From Eutypa lata (lineage: Eukaryota; Ascomycota; Sordariomycetes; Xylariales; Diatrypaceae), in assembly GCA_022661535.1 (NCBI GenBank), contig JAKULF010000011.1, positions 2,356,001 through 2,420,000 of the forward strand: DNA of 64,000 nucleotides, written 5' to 3'. Made by a program: the position numbers and the translations under genes. This document shows positions 1-12,701 of this stretch, piece after piece (positions within the stretch are counted from its first letter, which is position 1; each line of letters begins with the position of its first letter). The notes under the pieces are model-generated. The model worked only from the letters and a program-made list of their open reading frames with translations, had not been told where the DNA came from and did no database searches.

Positions 1-1751
1 CAAACTGCCTACAAAATACAAGAAATGCTAGTGTCTTTAGAAGAGAAGAATCATGTTATGGCGACCGCAAACGACGCGCTCTTGAAGCAACTGGGCCGTA
101 TCGATGACGTGTGGCCACACCTCGAGGCCGAGTTCAGCGATGAAGCTAAATGGGGTAGCACAACACATTGGGCATACCCGGAGAACAGGATAAACCGAGC
201 CAACCAAGCAGAACGTTCACGCCGGGACGGAGCAGCCACCATCACCGCTGCCGCCCAACAGCTTGCAGAAGAGGCAGCTGCTAGGAGCGACGCTAGAAAG
301 CAAGCCGTTCTCGCTAAGAAGGGGCTTAAGACCCAACATCAAGATTCCGATGCGGATGATCACGAGCATAAGCAGAAAGCCGACAATACAAAGAAGTCGC
401 AGGGCGGCAGCAGATCTAGGAAGGTTGCTGACGCAGCTGCCCCTGTTGGTCTAGGCATTACAGGAGGCGCTACAGTGAACGGCAACCCTCCGTCTAAGAA
501 ACGGAAGGTTGCGAACGAAAATAACAAGACGCCAAATGGTGGGCAGCCCATGGAACGTGCCATGAGTAGCGTATTTGGCAACAGCACGAACAAGGTCAAA
601 ACCTCGAGCCCACGGGCTACTCCTGCGCCTGCATCCGAGCCTACAAAGAAGCGCAAAGCTTTACCTACTTCTAATAGCTCTTCAAAGAAGAGGTTAGTTA
701 TCTGACCCTCGGGATTTTTGTTTATTTAATTCGCATTATTGCTAACTAATCCTAGCAAAACCGCTGCTGCCACCGCACGATCGCCTTCTATTGCGTCCAC
801 ACCAGTCCAACCAAACCACGTCGATCCCAAAAGCGTCGGTCGCAACTCTCCCGTACCCCCACCCACTGTACCACGCCCCTCATCGTCCAGAGCAAGAGGA
901 ACTTCTATACAGTCCACAGCGGAGCCAAGTCGGCAGAGGCCGGCATCATCTGCCTCGAACAAACCAAACGGCATCACGACAAACGTTCCAGAGCCCGTGA
1001 TAACGCAGAACGGAACAAAATCTGCCGAAACCAAATCTACAAAGGAATCTACAGTGCCTATCAAAACGGACCCGGCTAAGGAGGAGCCGGTACTACCCGT
1101 TGCTAGGGCTAGTAGTACGGGCGGGAACGGCAGGAAAGAAAGCAACGCGAAACCAGCCGAGTCCGAAGCCCAGAAGGGCGAGGTCGCGAAAACGCCTGCG
1201 CCGATCGCAACGACGACGACCGTCGTCACGACCAAGAGTGGGCGGGCGAGCAAGCCCTCGACGCCCGCGCTGGGCTCGTTCCCTGACGCCGGACCCCGAG
1301 CTAGGAACTCTCGCAATACGTCAGCAACAGCAGCGGCAGCCCCGACGCCGACGGTGGCCAAGAGGAGTCACAAGAAGGGCGCATCGCAACACGCGGCCCT
1401 AGCTGCTAATACGCAAGCTGCTGCTGCTGCAGACGATGACGCGACGGGCAGCATCCACGACGACGAGGATGGCGAGATCGACGCCGACGAGCCGCGCTAT
1501 TGCTACTGCAACGGCGTTAGCTATGGCGCCATGATCGCTTGTGATGGGAGCAACTGCACCATTGAGTGGTTCCATCTTGAGTGTGTTGGTCTCAAGGATG
1601 CTCCTGAGGAGAATAGTGAGTTTTTACCCTCCCCCCCAACCGAACCCCCCTGGTTGATTATGCTGTGTAACTGACATGGGTGGCAGCGAAATGGTACTGC
1701 GACAATTGCAAGGATCGCATGAAATCCGGCAAGAAAGCTAATGGTCGGTAA
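1..1751 (+). CDS. ING-family PHD-finger chromatin protein (5' partial)
   Basis: The reading frame is open from base 1, so the start lies upstream of the window. Exons are <1-692, 756-1615 and 1687-1751; the introns have GTTAGT and GTGAGT donors. The first visible residues match the end of the ING N-terminal helical domain (a long Glu/Lys-rich helix, then the THWAYPENR motif). A long Ala/Ser/Pro/Lys-rich linker follows with basic patches such as KKRK that look like nuclear localisation signals. The C-terminus is a C4HC3 PHD finger with YCYC, CDGSNC, EWFH and WYCDNC, split by the last intron and ending 12 residues after the last zinc-binding cysteine. ING PHD fingers bind histone H3 methylated at Lys4 and recruit acetyltransferase or deacetylase complexes in the nucleus. 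The YCYC and WFHLEC pattern resembles yeast Pho23 (Rpd3L complex) more than Yng2, but orthology is not certain. Confidence 0.93.
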
Positions 1752-4700
1752 CACGACCTAACAAACAAACAATGCTTTTATACCTACGTACCTAGGTACA
1801 TACCTGTCTATCTACCTATTTATCTGGGATGGTTGGGTGACTGGGACATATCTGCTATGATATCTGGGCTCTCTCGGGATGGAGTTATTAGTTTTCTTCG
1901 AACCCGTAAAAAGTTAAGCACGCGGTTTGAACATGGCGTTTGGCGATTTGGGGTTGGGGGTTGGGGGTTGGGAGGAGGAGTTGTTCCTTTCACGTTATAG
2001 CAGGGGACATCTAACCCACCATTGCCGGCTGTTGACTTTTCTTTCCTTCTACTTTTGCACAAGAACATCATTATCTCCACAAAGCCTGGCGCGGGCGGAA
2101 TTCTATCATATCATGTCATATCCCTCTGACGATAAACGATAACAAGTCACTAGGGGGGTGGGTGGTCTTTTTGTCTTCTTCATACCCGGTGGCTTCCTTC
2201 TAGTTGCGTTATTGGTATTGGCTTGCATTTTATCTCACAGCTACGGTGTGGGGGTTTGGTTTGGTTTGGGTTTGGGTTTGATGACGAACGACCAGAATCA
2301 GACAGAGGCTAGATATAGGACGTCTTGGTTGCGTTGAGCCTATGATGGTAGATATACATGTAGGCGTAGGTGGAGCTATAGGTATCTCTAAGGGAGGCCA
2401 TGGCGGATGAAAAGGAGAGATGGGGGGAGAGAAACAAGGCTATAACTTATCTACCGAAGGTATACGTTTATTACACCCAGGTTTGTCGGATACCTGCCTA
2501 CCTACCTGACTCGCCTACATACAATGGCATTTGCAATACATACAGACATACATTTATGATGCAGCCGCTTCTCCATCTCATTCCGGACCTCACCTCTTAT
2601 ACGTGTTGGAACCTACCTACATAGTACTTGCACTAAGCACATAAACTAGACTTATGAATCAGCTGAATGAACTTGGGATAATATGAGACGGCGGGATAGC
2701 GACCTTGATGAACAGATAGATAGATGGTTACTACGTAGATGACGTAGGGCTCGTTCATAGACGGCTGGCTACCCAGTTAAGCTGAGAGAAAGGAGATGAT
2801 AGGTATTATTTAAGCTGATGTTTGCTCCAAAGTTTACATGTACGTGGGCGTTGAGATATGTAGGTAGGTAATTGCTAGCCAACATACTTCCTACCTATGT
2901 GCCTATATAGACATGGAGCTCAGCATGCATGATATACTACCTCCAGCCATGCGCCAAATTCAATGATACATGTGCATCATCTACAGTAAGTACGTATGAA
3001 GTGAATGGAGTGCATGCATGCATGTGTAAGTATGTACGGGGTATGCATATCTTGGCTTGCTGCTGCTGCTGCTGCTGAAACCCGAGAGAAGGAGGACCAA
3101 CTCAAGATCCTTCCTTATAACGCCGCAGCCGTCTACCTACCTAGTAGTTACTAATAAGTCTCCCGGGGTAGGAGGACAGTTATATAAACATTAGGTAATG
3201 AACAGCAGACAGGCCTCCTGAGTCCTCACCAGCTCACTCCTGAGCCGCAACTATGTTTGGTCACAAGATCTGGTTTGCTAAATTGATTGGTTGGAATATG
3301 CTACCCAATCGCAGGCTTCTCCGCAAACTCTATTATGTTGCTGCCGCCGCCAGCGCTAGGTAGGTACGGTATTTGGACAACCGACTTACTTGGCAAATAA
3401 ATACATAGTATCAGCTGGTGGGTAGCCTTCTCTGAGGTCATGTTGCCCAGTCTTGGAGTGTTCGCCTCATTGTTACAATACAGGTAATCAAACAACCACC
3501 CACACGAAGGGCATTCATAGTCTGATTTAATCTGCATGTTCTCTGATGATATAACGCTATCTGACCTTATACACTGCTGGAGCCAGGCAGTCTTGGGTGT
3601 TGTGATAACAAGTCCATACCCCGTAGTTGTATGTATGTAGTTTAGGTGCCTAACGTAGCTCGCAATGGCTACCATCGGTCCCCGGACGTTCAGCTATGGC
3701 TGACTAACCAAACTCTGCGACTGCGATATCGCACTGCGGATCCCCCGGGTGACTAAGAGATACTAGCTACAATAAAGATTTTCTCGGTCCTTTTTGAGAT
3801 GACTGTACGGGCTGTTTTGTGTTTCGAGCCACGTTGGTAGGGGACAAGAAAACGAAGAGAAGGAAAAATGGGGAGATAGACAGACAGGGCTTGGCTGAGG
3901 AGAAAATATATTGATTATGATGTTATTTGCTGCAATCGCTCATGCCATGCGGCTACCAGATTCCGCCATCTAACGTTAACCTTTTCAGCTACTGTACCTA
4001 ACATGCGTTATAATGCAGGGGTGAAGGGAGCAAAGTCCGGGGTAATATGAGAGGGGAGGGGTGTGTAGGGAGCATTCCCGAATACAACAAGCAGATGTGG
4101 GCGGATTGCCTTTCCGAGCGACAGACCTGGGAAGTTGGCCACTCAGAGGCCAACCTTTCTAGACGACGTCTCTTGAACAGTCGATTGTTTTTGAACCGCA
4201 AATGGACCTAGTTAGTTAACTAACATCATTGTACATGGCACATGGGAGCTGAGAAATCTCGAAAGGAACTAAAATGTTTAGCCCAACTTCAAATGTTGCC
4301 CCATCGCCCCCCGGTTTGTAGTAACTACAATTAAAACCAAAGATAACAAAGTTGAAAGTTGGATAACAAATTGCTGCATCAAAATGACGAGGTCGCTTGT
4401 AATGAATGGGCAGACAGGCAGGCGCCCAGTCGAAATTGGGCGGTCTCAGTGTTTTCATTACTCAATAATTTTGAATCCAAGCGGATCCAAGCTCTTTAGT
4501 TTGCCCCGTTGGCCTCTTTTCTTCTTTCCATCCCATCCAGTTTCTTTTAGGTTGCTTGTATGTAGTATGTATTGTTGTTCAATCCCATTGAGGGTGGTGT
4601 TCAGGTGACAAAGAAGAATCCATTCTTTTCATTTTCATTACCCAATCCGTGAGCAATAGAAACCACCAAACCTGCTCACAACCGGACCTGCAATGGCAAA

Positions 4701-5388
4701 CTCCATCTGCAAGCCTTTTCCTCCTAGTTAAGCATACAGGCAAATTAATATTAATGGAATAAGCAAAACCAAAAAGAATATTAAAAAATTAGTCGGCCTG
4801 GCGCCAAGTTGCATATTCATTATTCATATTTTACTACCTTGGGGTTACTTCTGACCGCCTCCATTGAGCATTCTCTCATACGTTGCTGCAACATCAAAAG
4901 CTTGTCGTCTCCTTGGTCGTCTCGTGCCACCGTACCAACGCTTACGTATTAGAACGACTTTACCCCAGTCTATAGACACACGATATTCCACTCATTCCCC
5001 AGCCATAGCTTAACCACATAGATTTTTGTACAAAAGGTCTTTTGCCGACGTGTCACAGACATTCTTAATACACATATAGAGAGAGAAGACTACGTTTCAT
5101 TTTCTCATATCGACTTATTTTCCCCGCATTACGCCAACGAAAGCTGTTACCTAAACACCCGTTGCCTTGACTAATAGTTACCCTTATTCCGGGTCACCTG
5201 TCACGTACCTTCCTACAGTAGTGAAAATTGTTTTTGCATACGAGGGAGGGAGAGGAATTGTGTAAAACCCGGTGAAAGGAAGGATATTACGGGAAGCCAC
5301 CATTGAAACCCCAAGTCTGCAATTTTAATCATCCCGTCTGTTACATCCCGAAATCCTATCCCCTTCCAGATCATTCGTTCTGGACGAC
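1752..5388. other. Intergenic region, no supported gene
   Basis: This 3.6-kb spacer between two plus-strand genes has stops in all frames and many short ACCT/AGGT and TGCA runs. The longest ORF (minus strand, 3301-3675) has no recognisable domain and no coding-like composition. The last 400 bases carry pyrimidine-rich stretches that may belong to the promoter or leader of the next gene. Confidence 0.6.
3058..3077. repeat. TGC trinucleotide microsatellite
   Basis: Six full TGC units plus TG lie in non-coding sequence. No coding frame uses them. Confidence 0.9.
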
Positions 5389-7436
5389 ATGGATTCCGGG
5401 AATGGTGTCCGGGCTCTATCATGGAGTAAAGATCTAAAAGACCGTCCAGGTCCAAGGCCTAGGATGGACTCTTCACACTCCACCCACACCCTATCCTTCC
5501 ACTCTCCGGAGAACTCGTCTCGGTCGTCTTTCTCTTCTGTTCGTGAGAACGACACAGATCTTGTACAGGCCTTCACTAGCACTAAGGTGTCTTCATACGA
5601 GAGACCTCCAGAGGAAGCTTTGGAGGATCAAGCATCGCCTTCCACGGAAATGTCAGCGACTTCAACGCAATTTCTGCCCCCTATCACGCAACCTCAGAGT
5701 AGGTTGCACGGATGCTGGTTCCCCGCTGTCGCCGCTGACGGCTTCAAGGGCTGGAAGCAGATTGATGTGAAGGGCAGGATTGCGAGTAAGAGCTTCGGAG
5801 ATTTGCAGGCTCTGAAGTTGGTGTGGTCAGCCCCGAGTACCCCTCCCCCTCACCAGCGTAAAGAATCCGGACGTGCACTACCGGGTAAAGCACCTATCGA
5901 GATGTTGCCGCTAGAGCTCCTAGGTGAGTTTGATGACGATACCCTAGTCAGTCATGGTGAGGAAGGAATCCAAAGTGTTACTAACATCTAGGATTAGGTC
6001 CAATTATAGATCTCCTTGTGCTTGATGTTCCTCCCAATGGACTTTCAGCTCGAAACGTTGACCTTATGTCGTTGCTGCTGACGTCCAGGACATTGCATGG
6101 GGCGACTCTCCATGCACTATACAGAAACATCACGATCCCACATTCCCGGATCTTCAGGAAGTTCTTGAATCATCTCTCGGAGAACAACGAGCTGGGTACT
6201 ATTATTCGGCGGTTGGATTTCAGCCATTTCAACCCGATGACGTTATTCTCGACGGCTAACGAGCGAGCTACTACCCGAAACTTGACGCCCGAGTCCTTAC
6301 TGCAGTGTTTGGAGCTGACCCCCTACCTTCGCGAATTTCTAGCACAGGAGTACATCGATGACGAGATCGATGTGAATGTCCTACGAAAGGTGCTGTTCGG
6401 ACTCCCTAGACTGGAGGCTATCGACTTCTGCGGTTGCTCTTCATCGAAATTCAGGATGTCCATCGAAGCGATTACCGAGGTTGAGTGGCCCGAGAATCTA
6501 TCTTTCTCCCGTGTCTCTTTCCATCGATGTATCAATCTACCCGCATCCCTGTTCGAGCTGTTGCTGCCACGGTTAGGGAATCTTACGCATCTAGATGTAG
6601 CTGGTACTCGGATCACCGATGAAGCTCTACAGTCGATACCCCACACGGCCCGCATTACACACCTAAACTTATCCAGGTGCAAGTTACTGACCGCTGACGT
6701 CGTCATCGACTTCATTGCAAACCACCCAGCTGTCAGTGGCTCTCTAGTCTATCTAAACCTCGCTGCAGACGCGAGGAGCTTCCAGCTACTAGAGGAAAAC
6801 GACATAACCCGACTTCTTCCAACTTTGCCTTCCACTCTTCGATCTCTGAGCCTAAACGGGAGTACGATGGATCCATATCATATTGACCTATTGCGCCCCC
6901 TCACGAAGCACTTGGAGGAGCTTGCTTTGGGTCGGCGTCTCAAGATTAGCGACATCGATCGCCTCTTTACCCCTGACGTAACACAACTTAATGACGACGA
7001 TGCTATGGACATTGATGGCACAGAGGATAGCCATGACAACGGCTGGGTGCCCCACACACTCAAATATCTCGACCTTTCGGAATATACGGCGGCAGAGCTA
7101 GAGTTAAGCGAGCTGTTCGGCACGCGGAGCTCCATCACGGGACGGCGCTCAGCGCCACTCGAGGTGCTTGAGGTGGCCGAAAACCTATATTCGATGCTGA
7201 ACAAATCGCGCACCGTGAAGACTTCCGGGTGGAACGTCACCGAGTTCGGCAGTCGGGCCTGGCTCGTGCGGCGCCAAGATACCGGTCCCGGCGAGAACGG
7301 GGCCGCCCCACCACCGGACTCGGGACTGCGCAGCTGGAAGATGGGGGCCAGCTTCTGGGGCATGCGGAAAGTGCCCGTTGCGGTGGCTGAGGTCGGCGGC
7401 ATGTACGGGAGCTACATGTTTAAACGGAAGTTGTGA
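5389..7436 (+). CDS. F-box / leucine-rich-repeat protein
   Basis: Exon 1 is 5389-5923 (GTGAGT donor). Exon 2 starts at 5998 or 5992; both acceptors keep frame and differ by two residues. It runs to the stop at 7436, giving about 657 residues. The first 170 residues are Ser/Pro-rich and probably disordered. An F-box-like segment crosses the intron (LPLELLG, then PIIDLLVLD and the LLLTSRTLHGATLHALYRNI block). Leucine-rich repeats follow, with units such as LTHLDVAGTRITDEAL and ITHLNLSRCKLL. Such proteins usually act as substrate adaptors of SCF ubiquitin ligases: the F-box binds Skp1 and the repeats bind the target. The substrate cannot be read from sequence. An acidic stretch near residues 510-520 interrupts the repeats. 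The start is the first ATG of the long open frame. Confidence 0.87.
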
Positions 7437-8828
7437 AAAGACCTTTCCTTGTCTTGCATCATTTCCAATCTGGAGGGTTACAGCGATTGTCAACCTGACT
7501 GATATTCCCCCCATCATCCAACACCAGCTGACCAAGCTGCGAACGGGCAGCGAGTCGCTTCACGTCTTATGTTTGCTTTGAGCTTCCGACCTAGCGCTAT
7601 GTTGTCTTGTTACGAATTCTGTTATGCTGTTTTATCACGGGCGTTTTGGGTAGAGATTTAACGAGGTTCCGGGAAAAGAAAAAGGCAAGCACGAGTTGAG
7701 ATGATCATTTTATGAGTACGGGTACAGGTACGGGTACGAACGTCGTCATCATCGTCATTATCATCACCATTGGATACCAATCATGCGAACTGCTTTTTTC
7801 TTTTATATGTTTACTTTTCTTTTCTTTTCTTCTTGAAAAGTTTGGGCTTCCATTACTTCTTCTCTCTGGTTTCGTCTGTTCATCTTCTTTTTGGTTTGCT
7901 TTGGGATAAAATCATTGTTAATTAGCGAGTACTAGCAAATTGCCTAGTTCAGTCGAAGATACCTACATACATACCTACCTACCTACCTGTGTAAGAAGTG
8001 TTCAGGGGTTTTTACGATAGTTACTTAATGATAAGATCACGAAGAGAAAGTTGTTTAACGGGGTGAGATTTTGTTATCCAAGTATTGTGTGTTATGTTGA
8101 ATAGGACAGTGTCAGGTTATAGTGTATCACAAAGTGCTAGGTAGGAAACGAAACATGGTTTAAGGAGTGTTGGGATGTGATGGACTCAGATCAGATCACA
8201 GTCCTATCCACGAGCATTGCAGCCACAGCAACCGGACACTCACAAGAGCTCAATGTCAAGCCTGACCTTTTTAAGAAGCGATTCCCGCCCTGGCTAGTAG
8301 AACTAGTGACGTTAACGTTCCCATTCCACACCACCGCGGAGCACGCTCTCGCCTTCGTCGTCGGTGTTGCTGTTTGTGCTGAATTCGGCACAGAAGTTAA
8401 TGCAGTGCATGCGTCGGCCGTAGCAGTAGTGTTCGTAGTGTCGAGATCATCTCTAACTGTTGTGAATACGTCGCTGTTGCAGTGGTACTGTACTGAAATG
8501 TGTAGGTAGCGCGTTTTTTCATTCTTTTTTTTCACTGTCGACGTGTGGCTTGTTGAGTCTATGGACGGGAAATCTAGTGCTAGTAACTTTCTGGTGGGAA
8601 ATGCAGTAGTTGTGGTGGTGGTGGCAGACGAGCTTAATGAAAATGGAGATGAAGATGAAGACATTAGAAGATATTAGAATAGCGGTATTGTTCATCGCTG
8701 ATGACGTCGTCAGCGTTAAGGTTGAAGCTGTATATATGATTGCAGTAGGAGACCTTTATGAATATGTTAGCGTCTGAATTATAAGCATTGTATAGATAGG
8801 ATTTGACTAGTTAGGTAGGCAGGCGTAA
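7437..8828. other. Intergenic, no supported gene
   Basis: AT-rich spacer with pyrimidine runs and short tandem repeats. Two overlapping opposite-strand ORFs near 8180-8660 are Ser/Thr/Val-rich with no family signature and are not called. Confidence 0.55.
7973..7988. repeat. (ACCT)4 tetranucleotide repeat
   Basis: Four perfect ACCT units are preceded by ACAT units. The same motif or its complement recurs at 1790-1820, 2490-2510 and 9205-9232. Confidence 0.9.
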
Positions 8829-9195
8829 TTACGAGGTAGACATTTGTTGCTGTTGTCGGCGACGAAGGACACCTCCAACACTTCCTCCCACTGCGGCGAT
8901 TACGATTGTTACAACATCGACTATCGCTATAAAACCCAGAACCTTTTCCGGTTGTGTCCGCATATCTTCTTCTTCTTCTTGCGTTTCACGGCGGGGAGGC
9001 TAGGGCCAGCGAGATGAATCACACCACCGCCCTCCTGGTCTGGCTCGCTGACGCCGGGTTGCTGCTTTGATGGGTGATGATCCTGGTCATCATAAGAAGC
9101 AGCAATAGTATATAGAGGTTCTTGCTTTTTCTTGTATACCTCCGGTAAGTTACTACTTAAAGGCTACTTCCAGAGATGGGCTGATGGTGCTCCAT
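8829..9195 (-). pseudogene. Decayed small single-pass membrane protein gene, copy A
   Basis: On the minus strand an ATG at 9195 opens a short polar segment, and a frameshift near 9160 leads into a second frame. That frame carries a Lys/Gln/Glu/Pro-rich region and a basic K-K-K-K-K-I-C-G...R-K-R-F-W motif, then hits a stop at 8927-8929. The hydrophobic segment expected next (AIVDVVTIVIAAVGG) lies in the -1 frame and ends after a basic tail at 8829. This layout (polar N-terminus, [KR]-I-C-G-x-x-R-x-x-F-W, one membrane helix, Gly-rich end) matches a common fungal family of small membrane proteins of unknown function. Copy B at 11046-11356 has the same layout. Two frameshifts suggest a relic. Confidence 0.55.
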
Positions 9196-11045
9196 AAGTA
9201 GATAAGGTAGGTAGGTAGGTAAGTAGGTAGGTGAGCTGAAACTCCCCGTGGTCTTGTAAGTTACCTGACAGCGGTAAAACAATGGTGGGGACGGAAATAT
9301 ACAGCAAACCAAAAGAGGGGTAAGATATCTGGAAAGGAAAGAAGATCTGTCGGTGCAAAGTGTTGGGAAAGTGGTTTAGGAAATTATTGGGGAGGGGAGG
9401 GGGAGGGTCAACTAACGCGTTGCTACAGTCCGAGAATTGTCCATTTTCTAGAACTGAAAATGCAGGAAATGCGAAAATAGCTGCAGGTTGTTTTGAAACA
9501 AAAGGGGTGGCGTCACATAATACAATATGGTAACATGGCACCCTGTATTAGGTCGGCTGCCAAAAGCCGACCGCCCTCCTTAATTTATAATAGCATCTGT
9601 CTACGTTGAAACGAATTGTGTCAATATTTTTACAGCAAGTAGCCCTAGTCTGAGCTAGTACCATTGAGAAGCAAAATTCCATGCCTGGAGATGTGTTAAC
9701 TTGTGACTGTTATATAGAGTTCCGAAGAGCGTCTCCTGGAAACAAACGTACCGGTACAGTCTATGTTAATACATTCAGACTAACCGGCGTCTCCTTATTC
9801 TTTCAGTGCATATACGCGTGTCTATGCAACTGAACTGTGAATAACTACGAATATACCATGGGCTGCGAGGCACCCGAGACCAAAGCTTTGGGGGCAGACA
9901 TGTAACCTAGCCTTATATAAAAGCATTGGGACTTCGAGCAATATACATCGATCATCTCCCGACATCTCCCCAATATAACCCATTCTGCCCTTGGAATCCA
10001 GGGTAATTTAAAATTTCCCATTGTTATTGCTTACTGAACTCTCCTGCATAGTAGCTCGGGGGTTCTTCAAATTGATATAGGGCTAGAATCGACCGGTGTA
10101 GACCATGTTGTTACCTATAGTGACCTTGAAACTTAGACGGAAGAATGGCTATCTGACCTGGATAGAGTCTTTTGGCCCGTGAAGGCCCGTATCATATGGT
10201 AGACGTCGTAACTTTTATGCTACTTGCTTCGAAAGTTATGCCGTTTTATACGATTAAAACCGCCTTTCAATTAGATATCGTTGAATTACCTAGTGATGTA
10301 GTCGCTACACCCCACGTTTGGATTTCGAGATCTGTCAGCTAAGCCAATATCACATACACCACGAACCAATACCCCTCGAATCTCAACACCATGCTAACCT
10401 GGGCAGCTAGCTGGCTGCGGAAAACAGTGATATGATCATCTGAGGAATCAAACCCGTCGCACCAAATCGTGAAGATTATCAATTCTCGGTGTACCTTTGC
10501 TGGAGAGTAAGGTGATTCAGACTGCAAAGACAGCGGCCACTAGGTAATCGGATGCTCGTAATATAGGTAGTATTAGATAATAAAAACATTGATCCTTGCC
10601 CCTTTCAAATACCTACAACGCCAAACCCCCTTTATATGAGCCGCAGCTAGCTAACTCAGTAGGCCATTTATATTATTGGTGCCCATTACGTAGTATCCAC
10701 CCCATCTCTGACAAGCTGAGTAAGAGCCCTCGGTGGCTGAGTAAGAGCACTTGATAGCAATATGAAAATATCACCTTTCGCTGATGATAATGATGTTGAA
10801 ATGATAATATCAGGAATGACAGGTCGCTGTGATCGTGCTCATATTATGTAGATTCGCCCCTACTGCTCCTGCGTACTTAGCAGTCATTGTGGGGTATATT
10901 TTATCCAATGACCATATGACCAGCGTTATATTTGGAGATGACGTTAATGATGAAGTCCTACACATATACTGTCAGCTTGAGTTTTATAGATGAAACTTGC
11001 CTAGATAGGGAGGCGTACCTGTCATTGCCAGTGACGGTGTTCTTG
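9196..11045. other. Intergenic, no supported gene
   Basis: Moderately AT-rich sequence with frequent stops in all frames. The minus-strand ORF at 9164-9541 lacks a recognisable domain and has no splice-supported extension. Nothing else was identified. Confidence 0.55.
9205..9232. repeat. AGGT tetranucleotide repeat
   Basis: Nearly perfect AGGT units with one variant, lying just 5' of the ATG of relic copy A. Confidence 0.85.
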
Positions 11046-11356
11046 TTATCGACCACTAAGCATACCTTCTCCCACGGCGGCAATTACAGTGAGCAGAGCA
11101 ACACCTATCGTGATATCCAGAAACGCCTTAGGTCAACTCCGAATATCTTCTTCTTGTTGGCTCCGGGGAGGTTAGACCCATCCACCGGCCCCTGGTAGTC
11201 TGCTTCGCCCCGGACATCAAGATGCTTTGGTAGTCGATACTTCCGTTCAGAAGCATATAGAGCTTCCTGTTGCTCCCTTCGTTTGTCAGGCTCCTCTGAC
11301 TTGTTGTTGCTTGGCGCCACCTCTGGGCTGGCGTGATAAGGGGGCTCGTGCGCCAT
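11046..11356 (-). pseudogene. Decayed small single-pass membrane protein gene, copy B
   Basis: An ATG at 11356 (MAHEPPYHASPEVAPSNN...) opens 83 residues of polar, Glu/Lys/Pro-rich sequence ending in N-K-K-K-I-F-G-V-D-L-R-R-F-W, then a stop. The following membrane helix (ITIGVALLTVIAAVG) lies in the -1 frame and ends at 11046. Start, SPEV box, Q-E-A-L-Y box, basic motif and helix line up in order with copy A, so the two are paralogs. The frame change falls at the same place, directly after R-F-W. Whether this is a shared disabling deletion or something functional cannot be decided here. Confidence 0.55.
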
Positions 11357-12062
11357 AAGTAAACAAATAGACAGGTTTGTAGGTATGTAGATATGTAGGT
11401 AGGCGAGTTGAGGTCTAGTTGATTACTGCTCGACGCCTTGTTGATCTGATATCTGGTGATAGTAGGGAGAGAGATAAAGTGAAGGTACGAAAATTCGATG
11501 TCAGGTGGAAAGGATGTAGTTTATGTATGTAGATACATAGAGACTATCGTAAACTAAGAAGATAATTATCAACTAGCCGGTTTATATCCAGCTGAAGTTC
11601 ATAGGAGAATAAGTAATACTTTAACTGAAAGTAGCTAAAACCCAAGGTAAGTCTACAAAAAGGGTGGGTACTTATAGTATGCCCCTGACATTATGACACA
11701 AGCGCTTTGAATTGATTTTCCCCAATCCGGAATATTCCTCGACTAAAACGGATATTGATACACATTCGATTATCAGGGGCGAGATCTAAGAGCGGCACTA
11801 GGTCCTTGGACAATCTCTTCTATTATACATGTCTAATCTTTATTATTGGTGGTACGTATTGGTGGTTCAACACTAGAAATCAACTTCACGACACTAATGG
11901 CATGGCAACCTGATCTAGTAACTCGAATCTAGCTACTGTGCTGCCTAAATCCTAAATCACCTAGTCACGTTCAAGAGAAATAGAAAACCATTAAATAATA
12001 ACCTAAGGATATGAAATGAAGCTGGAGAATTCAGTTTGATATTAAAGTAAACTCTACCGTAT
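11357..12062. other. Intergenic, no supported gene
   Basis: AT-rich spacer with stops in every frame. Nothing identifiable. Confidence 0.55.
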
Positions 12063-12701
12063 GACTTAACTGGTACGTCCCTGCTCTAGCCGCCCAAGAG
12101 GCCATTCTCTCTGCAAGGAGAGAGAACGAACCTCTCGGGACGTTTCCAGATGGCACCACGCGGAGGTAGCAGGAGTCCGATTTCGCCATCCTCCCTACAC
12201 ACAAGACAGATTAGCAAAACAGACCAAAAGACCTACCTGGATCACTTCTTCCCACATTCAAGGCGGGTACGCCGGTTGGGGGGTCAGGCACCAACCGGTT
12301 TCCCCGCCACGCTCTGCTCAGGTTACCATCCTAGCTACCTTATCCATCGGAACGCGACGCCTACGACCCAATACTGCCTCGACCGCGTTTGTCGGAGGTT
12401 GACTTCGCGATGTCTCGAACACGGCAGCGCCCGTCCATCTTGCAGAGCGCCGTCTCCCGATACGTCACTCGGAGCGGTACCACTCCCGCCTGAAAGCTGG
12501 AGGTCCAGGGACCCTGGTGCACACGGGGCAACGCAGTTAAGTTTGGGTCCCGGCACCCGGACTGAAAAGCAGTATGCCGGGGGACGAATCCTTCCGCTCT
12601 CGGGAATGTGGGGTAGAAGTGAGGTGCCTTTTAACGCCGTACCCCAGGGCTTTATGCGCTTCAACCCGGGATCGGCCGTCCCAGTTGGTACTCGGTAATA
12701 A
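12063..12701. other. GC-rich island of unknown origin
   Basis: About 640 bases markedly richer in G and C than both flanks. It opens with an imperfect hairpin around 12102-12123 (TTCTCTC / GAGAGAA) and ends at a short tandem repeat. Both strands have ORFs through it (plus 12150-12698, minus 12335-12664), but neither translation resembles a known family; Pro, Arg and Ser dominate as expected from composition. It may be part of a non-autonomous or retro-type element, or a non-coding transcript. No terminal repeat or target duplication was seen. Confidence 0.5.

Noticed and set aside
726..1361. 211-residue minus-strand ORF
   Set aside because: It is the antisense shadow of the Ala/Ser/Pro-rich linker of the ING-family gene, whose frame and splice sites are well supported.
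2251..2281. GGGTTTGG-like repeats resembling telomere sequence
   Set aside because: The units are irregular (GGTTT and GGGTTT mixed), only about 30 bases long and internal, and do not match the usual TTAGGG fungal repeat.
3301..3675. 124-residue minus-strand ORF
   Set aside because: No family character, no splice-supported neighbour exon, composition like random sequence.
8177..8664. Overlapping ORFs on both strands (110 and 157 residues)
   Set aside because: Both are low-complexity Ser/Thr/Val-rich translations without a signal peptide or motif; neither can be preferred.
8829..11356. Programmed -1 frameshifting as the explanation for both membrane-protein loci
   Set aside because: Neither site shows a canonical X-XXY-YYZ slippery heptamer in the correct frame, so decay is the default reading.
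12150..12698. 182-residue plus-strand ORF in the GC-rich island
   Set aside because: Open frames exist on both strands because AT-rich stops are rare in GC-rich DNA. No domain recognised, and composition reflects GC content.
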